Shown here: positions 9,755 through 20,975 of the stretch, piece after piece
How the letters are laid out: every line of letters begins with the position of its first letter
How positions within the stretch are numbered: the first letter of the stretch is position 1
DNA from: Chaetoderma sp. LZ-2023a
Taxonomy: Eukaryota; Mollusca; Caudofoveata; Chaetodermatida; Chaetodermatidae
Length of the DNA stretch: 64,000 bases
Direction of reading: 5' to 3'
NCBI GenBank assembly: GCA_034401795.1
Contig: CM067370.1
Location: 54,561,380 to 54,625,379, forward strand
Translations under genes and position numbers: made by a program
The notes under the pieces: model-generated
What the model saw: only the letters and a program-made list of their open reading frames with translations
Told to the model about the DNA's origin: nothing
Database searches by the model: none

Positions 9755-11270
9755 TTACTAATTAGGACTAATATTTAATGCCTTTACTTAAAGTTTTCAT
9801 ATCCCCTTAAATATAGACACTTTTACCCAGACTGCAATGTTACCCAGCATGCAATGCTTCTTAGCATGCAACGCTGTGCCTCCATAATCGTTGTAACTAT
9901 TGGGCGCCATATTCGTTTAGTCTATTGTCTGCACAAGCCAGGATTTCTCAAACAAAACCAACGCGCTTGCACATGCAAATAGTCATTTGTCCTCCAGCTC
10001 TGGAAGCGTTAGCATGCACGTAGGATGTATTCACGGCAGTATATTCCACAGTCTGTATTTCAACGCAGTTCAGAGAAAGTGTGTCAATTTCCAGAAAATA
10101 CGAGAAAGCTTTTATATACTTTGAAAATAATTTGCGTGAAAGTTTTTGCTATCAATAACAGCACCAGCATTCAGTCAAATTATTGTCAAAATAATTACTA
10201 GATAATGCGATTACTACCTGCTACCAATTTGATACTAATTTGAATGAACATTGTTGCTGCAAGAGGTTTCAGTCTGTATGTTCTAAAATAATCATTATTT
10301 CACTCAACACTCGCTACGTATTTGCAGTGCAAGTACTGTAAATTGTTGCTGAATAAGGCACCAAAAACGTTATCAAATTGTTGTCCATAGAATCATATGA
10401 CGTTCAATATTGCTATCTAAGTAGAGTGAGTATATGCCCAAAATTTGCTTTGCCTACGTGAAGGAAATATTTAGTCAAGCTAGGGTATGTATGTTTCTGC
10501 TTAATCAATGCATTTCAATCAAACGCACAATCCCGGCAACAAAATTACACGCTGTTTGCTAATCATTCAGTCTTCACGAGAAAGCATATGTAGGGCATAG
10601 GCCTATGCTCAATCTACTTATATAGTAAGATATTGACTGCATGTGCACGGATAACAATTCTACAATGCCGTTGGTGTCTTAGTAATCAGTAGCGAGTGTA
10701 GACTGAAAATTATAATGGTTATTTTAGACTGAAAGTTGTTGCAGAAACAATGTTCATTCAAATTAGTATAAGATATGTTGCAGGAAGTCATCGCATTACC
10801 TACTAATTATGTTGACAATAATTTAACTGAATATTGTTGCTGTCATTTATAACAACAACTTTCACGCACATTATTGTCAAAGTATATAAAAGCTTTCTCC
10901 TATATTCTCCAGGAAATTGTCACACTTTCTCTGAACAGTATTGAAATACAGACTGCCGAATGTAAGTACGTGCTTACGCTTCCAGAGCTGGAGGACAAAT
11001 GACTATTTGCACGTGCAAGCAGGTTGGTTTTGTTTGAAAAATCTTGGCTTGTGCAGACAATAGACTAAACGAATATGGCGTCCAATACTTACAACGATTA
11101 TGGAGGCAGGGCATTGCATGCTGGGTGGCATTGCATGCTGGGTAGCATTGCATGCTGGGTAGCATAGCACTATGGGTAAATTGATCAGAAATCAACGGGT
11201 ATGTCATATGTCATGCAAAAGTGTCTATATTTAAAGGGATATGAGAACTTTAAGGCACCTAATTCTGCAG
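9755..11270. mobile_element. Foldback element FB1 with about 500-bp inverted arms
   Basis: The left arm (about 9755-10290) and right arm (about 10725-11270) are inverted copies. For example ctccagctctggaagcgt near 9992 pairs with gcttccagagctggagga near 10978, and tgtctgcacaagcca near 9930 pairs with tggcttgtgcagaca near 11045. Arms also pair through agcttttatatactttga (left) and tcaaagtatataaaagct (right). A 17-bp unit, gcattgcatgctgggt(a/g), is repeated three times at about 11112-11163 in the right arm. The outer ends carry catatccccttaaatatag (left) and ctatatttaaagggatatg (right). No transposase is seen, so it is non-autonomous. A second, interrupted copy lies at about 36700-39200. Confidence 0.75.
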
Positions 11271-11524
11271 TAATTACCAGAAGCTTGGCTTCCAAAGTTT
11301 TGAATATCTTAAGTTTCTTAAAAACATTCTATTTTCTCATAGAAAATGTCTCTTTGCTGACCAAGAGACTGTTTTTGAAAATTTAATACTGGAATAACTG
11401 CTTTGGTGATCGAGCCAGTCATTCAAGTGTCGTTTTTGGCTGGCTTGTGTGGTAAATGATTAAAATTTAGAGCCATGAAGATCCATTATCTTCACAGTTT
11501 CAAAGTAATTATACAGGAAAGTGT

Positions 11525-11653
11525 TTAACCTTTTAATGCATGTCGGCTAAAACCAGTTATTTTTGAAAATTCAGCATTCTTGGTTTTGCAAATGGACATT
11601 CTCTATGAGAAAATTGAAATTTTCTTGAACAAATTTGAGTATTAAAGGGTTAA
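11525..11653. mobile_element. TTAA-flanked MITE (family M), truncated copy
   Basis: It starts TTAACCTTTTAATGC and ends ATTAAAGGGTTAA, keeping the inner aaatggacattctctatgag and gaaattttcttgaacaaatt blocks. The central palindrome is absent. Confidence 0.7.
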
Positions 11654-11769
11654 GATTGCTTGGCTCTGCACAATATGGTTACCCCATGGACATGTAGTTC
11701 ACAAGGTCTCTCTCCTCACAATGGATGTATAATCAAAACACACAGCTGGGTGTTAGATAATTTGGGGAG

Positions 11770-12010
11770 ATGATTGGCGTTGGTGTTAGCGTGGTCAACT
11801 GGTAATCAGCCGGACGAGCTTCAAATCCCGCTAGATGCTTAGGCGATCAAGTGGCTGACGATCAATTAGTGGAAACATAGGCAATCTCCTTCAATCCTCG
11901 TTGTCTCTCTCCACCCAGGAGTATAAATGTGTACCACTGTAAAAACTGGGGAAGTTATGAATAATAGACTGAAATATAAACAAGCCTGGATATGGCGTGA
12001 ATAGGACATG
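11770..12010 (+). repeat. tRNA-derived SINE-like sequence
   Basis: A box-A-like stretch (tagcgtggtcaactgg, about 11787-11802) and a box-B-like stretch (gagcttcaaatcccgc, about 11818-11833) are about 15 bases apart, in the order and near the spacing of an internal RNA polymerase III promoter. The flanks do not fold as a tRNA, and a further unrelated body (ccacccaggagtataaatg, near 11910) follows, as in a SINE. The family could not be named. Confidence 0.5.
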
Positions 12011-12081
12011 GAATCATGGACTCAATAGACGCCAATCAAACATAAGATGCTAGATAATTTCTCCCCTGGTCAAAACCTTTT

Positions 12082-12729
<648 letters not shown>

Positions 12730-13620
12730 ATTGTAATCAGCTCCGTCCCTCTGTCTGTCCGTCCATCATGCTATCTCCTCCGAAATCATTGGGTGGAATT
12801 CAACTAAATTTGATATGTGGATTACCCATATGATTCTGCTTTGCAAGACGAAATTTACATTCGGCACTTTATTTACATTCGTAGCAGGGGTCAAAAGGTC
12901 AAATCACTCATAACGAATCTCCTTTGAAACCGTTAGATGGAACTCAACGAAATGTGAGTTACCCATATACAAGAGGCCATTTACATTTCCACCCCCCCCC
13001 CCCCAAAGGGGCGGTGGCAGGGTCAAAAGGTCAAATTTTTACCTGCGGAAATTGATTGTAACACATCTCCTCCACAACCGTTTGACAGAATTCAACAAAA
13101 TTTGGTATGTCAGTTACCCATATCAATGTCGATTACATGAGCACATTTACATTTGGCCCCGCTCCATGGGTGGGTGGGGAATGGAGCAGGTCAAAAGGTT
13201 AAAAAAAAATGTATTGTAATGCAACTCCTCCAAAACCATTGGACAGAATTCAACCAAATTTGGTATGTAAGTTACCCATATCAATGGGGTGGGGGATGGG
13301 GTCAAAAGGTCCAAAAAAATTTATTGCAACTCCTCCGAAACTGTTTGACGGAATTCAAACAAATTGGGTATTTAAGTTACCGATATCAATGTAGAGTGCA
13401 TGAGCACATTTAGATTTGGCCCCAGAGGGTGGGTGTGTGGTCAAAAGGTCATGAAATTGATTTAATGCAATTCCTCGGACACTATTGGACAAAATTCAAC
13501 CATATTTGGTATGTGAGTTACCCATGTGATTGCGGAGTGCAAAAGGACATTTACATTTGGCTCCACCCCCAGGGGTGGGTTGTGGGTGGGGTCAAAAGTT
13601 CAAAGCGGTGAACGTGGTGA
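12730..13620. repeat. Degenerate tandem repeat, about 110-150-bp unit, six or so copies
   Basis: The block caactcctccaaaaccattg, then gaattcaaccaaatttggta, then gttacccatat recurs near 12770, 12920, 13070, 13220, 13330 and 13470. Each is followed by a G/C-rich tail such as ggggtcaaaaggtc. Related single units are at 18480-18880 and 46790-46920. The short ORFs here (for example 13153-13413) share the repeat peptide and are not genes. Confidence 0.75.
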
Positions 13621-13639
13621 TTTGCGATGATGCGTCTAG

Positions 13640-13940
13640 TTATTGTTATATTTACTCTAAGCCTATAAGGGGAAAGAGGATATTGTATTCATGTGCACGC
13701 GTCTGTGGCGGATCCGATTTGGTTCAAATTTTTAACTAACAAGGGAACTAAACTATTTACGATTTACAACCCTTTGACATGAATCAGATTTTAAAATATC
13801 CAAATCGGATCAAAATCTGGATCCATGGATATCTCAGAAACTACTGAAATGGTGTGACCATACACTAGGATTCCACAACTTTGAATGATTCTTTACAGTC
13901 TGACAAACACTGGAGGATGCGGTTCCGTAATCTCTGATTT
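13640..13940 (+). repeat. Dispersed repeat ending near VKORC1 exon 3
   Basis: The sequence from ggggaaagaggatattgtat through ccgatttggttcaaattttt to tgcggttccgtaatctctga has a diverged second copy at about 15800-16195 (aagatggtattgcgatcgtg, ccgatttggctcaaatttta, tgcggaatatctga). Part of it also matches 53640-53760 in inverse orientation. No coding potential. Confidence 0.55.
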
Positions 13941-13995
13941 ACTTTTGTTATCCATTGTATTTAAATGTAGTTTCAACTTTTCTAATGTATTTCAG

Positions 13996-14222
13996 CATGC
14001 CAAGGCACACTAACCTCAGGAGTAGTGCAGACTGTGACAGCGGTATTAGCTAACCTCGGTTCCGTCTATCTTGCCTTCATTCTCTACTTCGTCCTGAAGA
14101 ATATCTGTGTTGTCTGCATCTCCTTATATATTGTTAATGCATTTATACTTCTATCTTCCATCATTAAACTGAATGTATTAATTAATGGTGAAAGGCAGAT
14201 GAAGAAGAGGAAGGTTAAGTAG
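13996..14222 (+). CDS. VKORC1: VKORC1-family vitamin K epoxide reductase, last exon
   Basis: This exon starts after atttcag, completes the codon split by intron 2 and runs in frame to a TAG stop at 14220-14222. It encodes VYLAFILYFVLKNICVVCIS, matching human [20 protein letters not shown]. The CVVC pair corresponds to the catalytic CxxC (Cys132/Cys135 in human VKORC1), which passes electrons to the quinone or epoxide. A further hydrophobic helix (YIVNAFILLSSIIKL) follows, then a lysine-rich tail ending QMKKRKVK, which resembles an ER-retention-type basic C terminus. The exon appears intact. With exon 2 it gives the C-terminal two thirds of the protein. Confidence 0.93.
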
Positions 14223-14759
14223 TGAGATTTTAACATAGGGCAATAGTATACGTGGTATCGCTTATCCTTTCAGGACAAAATATTGCCATTCTTTAAGCCT
14301 TCAATGGCCAAGATTGATGAGGAAAACTTGCATTTTGTTTTGTTTATTAATCAAGTGTCCATTTGCAGACCAAGGGAGGTCTATTATGACTAATGACTAC
14401 CTCGGTCATTGAGGCAGGCATTCCATAACTTGTCTTCTTTTGGCCTGCAAAAAGTATATTTCTCCAGACCATTGCAGAGGCAGGTTTTGACCAGCTTGAC
14501 CATTCAAGAGTTAAGGCATGTGGATGAATGAACCAGTGTATGTTGGCTCCTGTATTTTGAGCTATAGCGATCATTCCCCATCCGGCCGTCTGTCTGTGCA
14601 TCATCAATAATGGTAGCACATTTTCGTATTTTTCGACAGATTTATATCTAGAATATTACTTTGGTGCCACGTTTCATAATTTTTAAAGCTATTGGTTTCT
14701 AACTTGATAGGTGAGTACCTATAGGCATACCGCCGATATAACAACTAGGTCAGTCTGAA
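14223..14759. other. Region downstream of VKORC1
   Basis: The 3' UTR is expected here, but no clear AATAAA signal follows the stop within the first 150 bases. The stretch at 14400-14520 resembles scrambled pieces of the M MITE (ctgcaaaaagtatatttctc, gaccattgcagaggcaggtt). Nothing else is recognised. Confidence 0.4.
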
Positions 14760-15660
14760 ACAAGTCGATTGCCTGATTTTGCCAGCAGCCCTCTTTGATT
14801 TTGCGTTAGTTTTCAAAATGGCTTTCACAATATCCGAAACCGCTTAACAGATTCTCGAGAAACTTCATCTAAGGCAGTTGATGAACGAAATTTGTTCAAG
14901 AGAGCTGATTGGTTAATTTGCTTGTTCGCCATCTTAGTGTGTTCAAGGGAAGTTGGTTTTCTGTTCAGGGAAAGTTGGTATGTTAAAAACATGTACGCCA
15001 GTGACCAATCAGAATTCAGAGTTTTGTCAACCATATTGGAATTTTCTATTTGATTGACTTAATGGAAGTCAAAATTGGTTTTGTATAGGTTTATTGTTAT
15101 GGCGATGTCAAATTCTGCACGTTTCCTTTTGTCAGACAAATGGATCGATGGCCATCTTGGATTATTTTGCTGCTAAATCTATTGAAAAAGAATGGGAAAA
15201 TTCAAATGTCTTCTCAAACACCACTGTGCCAATTTGACTTATATTTTTAGAAACACATTTAAAGATCTCTAAAACTGCTTGTTAAGAGGAAAGGTCAAAA
15301 TTTAATCCTATTAGAACCAATAATAAAACATTCAGCCAATAACATTTATTATTATATAAGTTATCTATAATAGTCAAAATTGGTCAAGAAAATAGATATA
15401 CTTGCTTAGTGAATGTCTATTTGCAGGCCAAGAGAGGACTATTTTTGAACATTTTCCACTGGAATGACCGACTTGTTTATCAAGCCAGATATTCCAGTGG
15501 TAAATTTTCAAAACGTCTTCTCTTGACCTGCAAATGGACATTCTGTAAGACCACTGCAGAAGCCTGTTTTCGCCAGCTTAACCATTAAACGGTAAAGCAA
15601 CCTATAGAACATGCAGTCTCAGTATTAGACAGCTGAGCATCAAGCCCCATGGGCCTCTTG
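14760..15660 (+). mobile_element. Degenerate Helitron-like repeat, interrupted by a MITE
   Basis: Its 3' end, agccccatgggcctcttg (15643-15660), is the same terminal hairpin and tail as at 26709-26728. Core blocks like ccatcttggatta and ttgattgacttaatggaagt are recognisable but diverged. An M-family MITE occupies 15408-15597. The 5' end is not defined. Confidence 0.5.
15408..15597. mobile_element. TTAA MITE (family M) copy without clear TTAA at left end
   Basis: The left arm (gtctatttgcaggccaagag) and right arm (ctcttgacctgcaaatggac) surround the family's central palindrome (tggaatgaccgac / gatattccagtggtaaattt). The right end is at ccattaaacggtaaag. Confidence 0.65.
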
Positions 15661-15799
15661 TTATGGTGAATTACCTGTTATAAGAAACATTTTTGGTGCT
15701 CAATGTCGTAATGATTTAAGGCGGGTTAGAAAATATGTGAACTGCAACAATCATCTACATGTACATCATCCCCCAATTTGAGATAATAGCTGTTACTAC

Positions 15800-16195
15800 C
15801 CTGTAAAGGGAAGATGGTATTGCGATCGTGTCTGTTGGTCTGTATGTACATGTATGTTCAGAGCAGTTTCTAAAAAAAGTACTTTTCCGATTTGGCTCAA
15901 ATTTTAACACAACAAAGGAACTTGCTGTGCATAAGGATATTAAGATGTTGACCGTGACCCTGAGGAAGAAAACGTCTCCGGATCGGATAAAATTCTGGAT
16001 ATATTGATATCTCGGAAACTACCTGTCCGATTTTGATTAGATTTTACCACAACACAGGGTGTGCCGATACACTAGAATTACACAACTGTCAACATGATCT
16101 GAACAAATCTGGAGTAACCAAAAAAGATGCGGAATATCTGACAAAAACGGGAGTGTGAGAGTCTGCAATCTCTCATTGCTGTTGTTTATCATAGA
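15800..16195 (+). repeat. Dispersed repeat, second copy of the 13640-13940 family
   Basis: It begins ccctgtaaagggaagatggt and ends gagagtctgcaatctctcat. It shares ttccgatttggctcaaattt and the actaggattccacaact-like block with 13640-13940. Confidence 0.5.
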
Positions 16196-16274
16196 ATCTA
16201 AGTAGGATTCTGCTGCGTATTTACAGAAAGAACTACCTCAGATGTGTTGCTGCCTCAAGTCATCAAGTTCTTTT

Positions 16275-16700
16275 TATACCCCACCAAAATTATCGGGGTA
16301 TTATGTGATGGCATTTATGGGCGGGCAACAAAGTGGTTTCCAGATGATAACTGGTACTGTTTATTGAATCACTTTGAAACTTAATAGGCTGGTTCGACTA
16401 GGTTTGGGAAAGAAACCTATAGAAATTGACAATAATCTGGAATTCACTGGTGGCCATCTTGAAAATTGGATTCCGGATTATAACTCGCCATGTATCTGAT
16501 CACTGAAACTTTATAGTGTGCTTGTACTAGGTCTGGGGAAGAAATTTGTCAAAAATGATGATGATCTGAAATCCAAGATGGCCACCAGTAGCCATCTTGA
16601 AAATTGGTTTCCGGATGATAACTCCGTTACTGTTGGACTAGGTCTGGAGAAGAAACCTATCGAAATCGATGATAATTCAAGATGGCCGTCAGCCATTCCA
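16275..16700 (+). mobile_element. TACCCC-hairpin repeat, short + strand copy
   Basis: It starts with an imperfect terminal hairpin (tacccc at about 16277 pairing with ggggta at about 16295). About three diverged units of the 42120-43258 array follow (ttccggatgataactccgtt, ggtctggggaagaaa, aagatggcca). It is in the opposite orientation to that array. Confidence 0.65.
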
Positions 16701-18009
16701 GTTGTAAATTTTTTTTAATAGTCTCCTGGCTTGTAAATGGATATACACTAAGCAAAAATTTTGGCTTGCTGTTAATTACCCATTAAAGTGTTAAGCTCTG
16801 TACTGCTTTTTGTCCCCACGCATAAATTGTGGGGAGATATAGTGATCAGTATTTCCAGTTGTCCATCCATTTTTTCAGTTAATCATTTCTTGTTACTGCA
16901 ACAAGTGTTACAGTTTACTATATAAATGATTTTTGTGAAAGTTAATGAATTACTCACACACTCATCCACTCCATGACCAGTTTCACACTTTTGGTGCTCA
17001 CCAGGTAGAGACCGGATTTGTGACCCACAATGTTTGGTGTACTAGTCAACGTTGTTTGCAACCAGAGGACCACAGGTGCTACATGGTATCTAATGTGTAT
17101 ATGACTGATAGACCTTAATTAGACCACTGTCAAGTAAGCATTGATTATGTGTACAATATTGAATGTTGTTAGGTGAGTGTGTGCTCTTCACACAAAATCT
17201 GTCAACATGTCACAATCCTTTTTTCAATAATAAATATATTGTGGTAGACATCGTCATATTGGCCAGTGTTATCTCACTTAAAAAAGTTGCAATTAATCTT
17301 TTCAGTGACTATATTATGGCTGGGTATCAACATCTGGCATATTCCTCAGAGTTGACAGAAAAATTCATTTGAAAATATGATTTACGCTAAATTACTTGAA
17401 AATTCTTAGACATATTCAATTCTAATTTGCTTCATGGATGCTGTGTGAGAAGACCTCAGTTGTGATCACATTTCAGTCAAATTTGTTTTATTCACCAAAG
17501 TTATCTCACCGAACAAACTTAAATTTCATAGAAAGTTTCTTGTTTCTTAAGCTACCTTAGGCTGTTTGAGAAATGACTGAAAAGCTAACTAACCTAACCT
17601 CTCATTGTTTGGCCACAAATTGATGGATTATAATCAAATGTTCACTAACGTGAATTGGCATTGCGCTCTATCAAAGAGTTGTTGATATAATAAAATTGAT
17701 CTGGAGATTGCTTAACAAAATATGGTATTTAATTTTGGAGTAGTATAAACCCAGCTTAGTTTACTTACTTTGATAACCTTTCACTGCCAGGATGAAAGAT
17801 CAGGATACCGTGTTCACTATTTCAACCATAGAAAACAAATTCTATATGATGTAGACTAAAGCATTCTGTTTAATAGTGTGAAAGTGATTTGACTGAAAGC
17901 TGTTGCTGCCTTAGACATGTTATTCAAGATGGCCTAATGTTCTTTCTCTACTATATGCCAGTAAAACTCATCTCAAAGGCAGACTGTATCAGCTATTATG
18001 TCTAACTAC
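16701..18009. other. No gene recognised
   Basis: AT-rich sequence with short ORFs only (for example 17163-17372), lacking family resemblance or splice context. The stretch 17380-17600 has diverged blocks (cagtcaaatttgttttattc) related to the N-family MITE interior. Confidence 0.45.
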
Positions 18010-18250
18010 TTAACGCTTTAACACTCATAGCAGCCAAAAAAGGTTTATACAGTGGTCTTGAGAATTGTAAATTTGCAGACCAAGAGAAGACTATTTTAAA
18101 AATTTTACCACTGAAATGACTTGCTCGATAACCGAGCCTGTCATTCCAGTGGTAAATTTTCAAAATTTGTCTTCTCTTGGTTTACAAATTTACATTTTCT
18201 TTGAGAAAATCGAAATTTTCTTGAACAAATTTAAGGCTTAAAAGAGTTAA
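18010..18250. mobile_element. TTAA MITE (family M), nearly complete
   Basis: It runs from TTAACGCTTTAACACTCAT to CTTAAAAGAGTTAA with TTAA at each edge. The central palindrome is complete: aattttaccactgaaatgac pairs with gtcattccagtggtaaattt. The arms agaccaagagaagact and gtcttctcttggtttac are inverted copies. Confidence 0.8.
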
Positions 18251-18479
18251 CAGAATAATAAGCAGATCGCTCAACAGTCCTTTGCTAAGGCAGATTCAAA
18301 TTGTCAGCACCGATTCATTCATAGACACAGAGTTATGCAATATATTCTCTTGAGACTGTGATTTAATGTACTGTCAATAATTGAGCTCTGGTTCATCCAA
18401 GAACTAACAATTGTTAGAGTTCAATATTATTATCTCCTTGTCTATAGCTTGTGATTATATATGCAACAGTGCTATTCAT

Positions 18480-18880
18480 TATCGCCTCCGTCCGTCACTC
18501 AATCTGTATGTCCGCTTATCTTTTCCAAAACCAGGGTGGGTAGGAGCAAGGTGGACATGGTGGAGGTGGGGAGCAGAAAGGCAATCTTGGTAGAGTTCAA
18601 CCAAATTTGGTATGTTAGTAACCCATAGGATTGCAGATAGAGAGAATTCTTACATTAGGCTCTCCCCCTCGGGGTGAAGGTGTTGGTAGGGTGAGGGGTG
18701 GCTGCAGAACCAGAAAGTTGGCAGAATTTAACAAAATTTGCTATGTGAGTTACTCATATGATTGTGGATTGTGAGGCAATGTTTACATTAGGCTCTGCCC
18801 CCAGGTTAGGGTGGAGGTTGTGGTGGTACAGAACGTCAAAGTTGGTGAAAGCGTGGGGATTTACGATGGTGTAACATCAA
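18480..18880. repeat. Degenerate tandem repeat related to 12730-13620
   Basis: Two or three units with gagttcaaccaaatttggta, gttagtaacccataggattg, and a G-rich tail. No gene. Confidence 0.55.
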
Positions 18881-19885
18881 CTACATTTTCTAGTTTGATG
18901 TTGTTTTGTAACAGCTTAGTCACTCCAGTTTATAACCTCAACTATGGTGATAGTTTATGCTTAAAGGAACGGAAAAGGGAAATAATGAATGATGTTTATT
19001 GGTAATCTCATACCATATTAAATAAACTACCATCGGTAAAAATGGAAATGAATCGGGATTATTTGCGCAAAGGCATTTACTAAATCCAGGAGCGCTTAAC
19101 TTGGAGCCAATTAGTGACCAAGCTGGTGCTTCTCACTCCGCCGTGTGTCAACTGTGTGTGTAGGTTATCCGCATAGGCCTACCGGAATATAACGAAAGAG
19201 CACCTGAATGTAGTTTTGTAAGCGGTATGAATAGTATTCTCTATTGGCGCCTATGTAGAACGATTAACTTGCTACTGCTAATTCACTATTGATCCTTTTG
19301 AAAATGTTATATTTGAAAGTCACTTTCTGATGGAAACAACAAGTTTCTGTCAAAATGATTTCAAAGTACACTGCTGGTTTCCAAGGTTCAAATATCCCTA
19401 CTGAATATTTTGACATTCGTGTGACTGAATGTAGACCCTGTCTCTCGAAACAGCTTTCAGTCAAATTGTTTTAAAACTAGACAGTATTTTACCTGTAGGA
19501 CACAGTGGCTAACCAGCTTAGCATGAATATAACTGACCTTATATGACTGGCTATAGCGGGTATTATTTATTCGCTCAGCATACACCAAAGCGCATGGGTT
19601 CAAATTCGTCACTAATTGCTTCCCGCCAGAATGCCATAAATGGTATTCAGTAGCTTGTTTCTAATTATTCTAATTTCTGTTTTTCACTGGTGGGTATAGG
19701 TTGCTTATTATATAAAGTTGTCATTCAAGAGCATATGTTAGTTCCCTGTTCATTTCCTTTAAGGAATAAAGCACTTGACTCATTCTTTGTTATAAAGTGT
19801 TGATGACAAGAGCTGGTATTTAAAGTATGTGTGTGAATTTTAGCTGTGTAAATGCAGAATCCTAGAAGTGATACTAAAACTTGAT
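18881..19885. other. No gene recognised
   Basis: Short ORFs only. A stretch near 19550-19625 (ggctatagcgggtatta, then catgggttcaaattcgtcac) recalls the A and B boxes of a tRNA-derived repeat, but the spacing and flanks are not convincing. Confidence 0.4.
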
Positions 19886-19997
19886 TTAACCCTTTCACCG
19901 ATGCATTCCCTGTATCTCATTTTCAAGGCAACCATACAGTAAAACAGATAATTATATTGAAATGAATTTGATTGGAAGTAGTCGGGAGTCATCATCT
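19886..19997. mobile_element. TTAA MITE (family N), left half, split by the 3.8 kb element
   Basis: It starts TTAACCCTTTCACCGATGC and contains atctcattttcaaggcaacc, identical to the left part of the N copy at 41517-41707. It is interrupted at about 19997. The right half resumes at about 23812. Confidence 0.75.
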
Positions 19998-20400
19998 CAC
20001 AGGGTGGAAATGTAGTATAAAGATTTTCTGTTGATTAGTATGAGTTTATAAGGGGCTTAGATGATAGTTTTCAGAGGGTGTATACAATTTCGAGCGGTGG
20101 CATTAAAAAAAATCCAAGATGGCCGCCGCCACACCTTAAAATCATTAATATCGCCATAACTTTCAAAGTACTGATGTTATGGCCATAAATCTGGGATCTG
20201 TATCCATGTTTTCAACCATGAGGCATGTAATGGAAGATGTATTTTTGCAATTTGATCATTTTATTTTGGCATAAATCCAATATAGCTGTCAAAACTCCTC
20301 CGGAATGTTGTGAAAATACTAAAATTGCTATGACTTTGGATGTATTCATGCTAGAGATTGAAATTTGCGTTCTACACGCACATTTTCGACCATGAGGAAT
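19998..20400 (+). repeat. Left long inverted repeat of the 3.8 kb element
   Basis: It pairs with 23430-23811. Alignment by eye shows clear similarity broken by substitutions and small gaps; the first 25 bases after the outer 10 are the most diverged. Confidence 0.7.
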
Positions 20401-20975
20401 CCAGTGGAGGGCTTATTTTCATGATTTCATCATCTCTGCATCGTGAATATCTGATACGGCTGTCAAATTCAGCCTAAAATGGTGTAATGCGGCCTACTAC
20501 CATTTTTACTGGTGTATAGATTTCCTTACGAACCCATATTAATAAACAGGAAACGTTTATACCGCACGCCCAGCTTGTGGGCCATATGATCAAATATCTT
20601 CCTAACTAATGTACTATTTGTTTTCGTTAACTGAACACCATGCACTTAGTAATAATAATGTATTGCATAAATCGCTATGCACAAAAATACATTAACTTTA
20701 TTATCTTTATTATGCTATGCTAGATCAATACTAATTTCTATAGTAATAAACAAATAGCCTGTAATAGTCTAACAGACACACAATACAATAATTAATGACT
20801 GTCATGTCGCCTATATAATACAAATGTATGGATCATAAATTGATTTTGAGGTCAACGATTATCAAGAATCATAGCCACCAACCTCACAATCCGACTGCCA
20901 AATCAGTGACACATATCGTCAGATTATTGAGCGGTCACTGCATATGCTACATTACCAAACCCATTGATCGAACAC

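Noticed and set aside
11787-11833. Genuine tRNA gene
   Set aside because: A-box and B-box words are present but no cloverleaf with paired acceptor stem could be drawn; SINE-like origin is more likely.
13153-13611. Overlapping + strand ORFs with similar peptides
   Set aside because: Translations of a degenerate tandem repeat.
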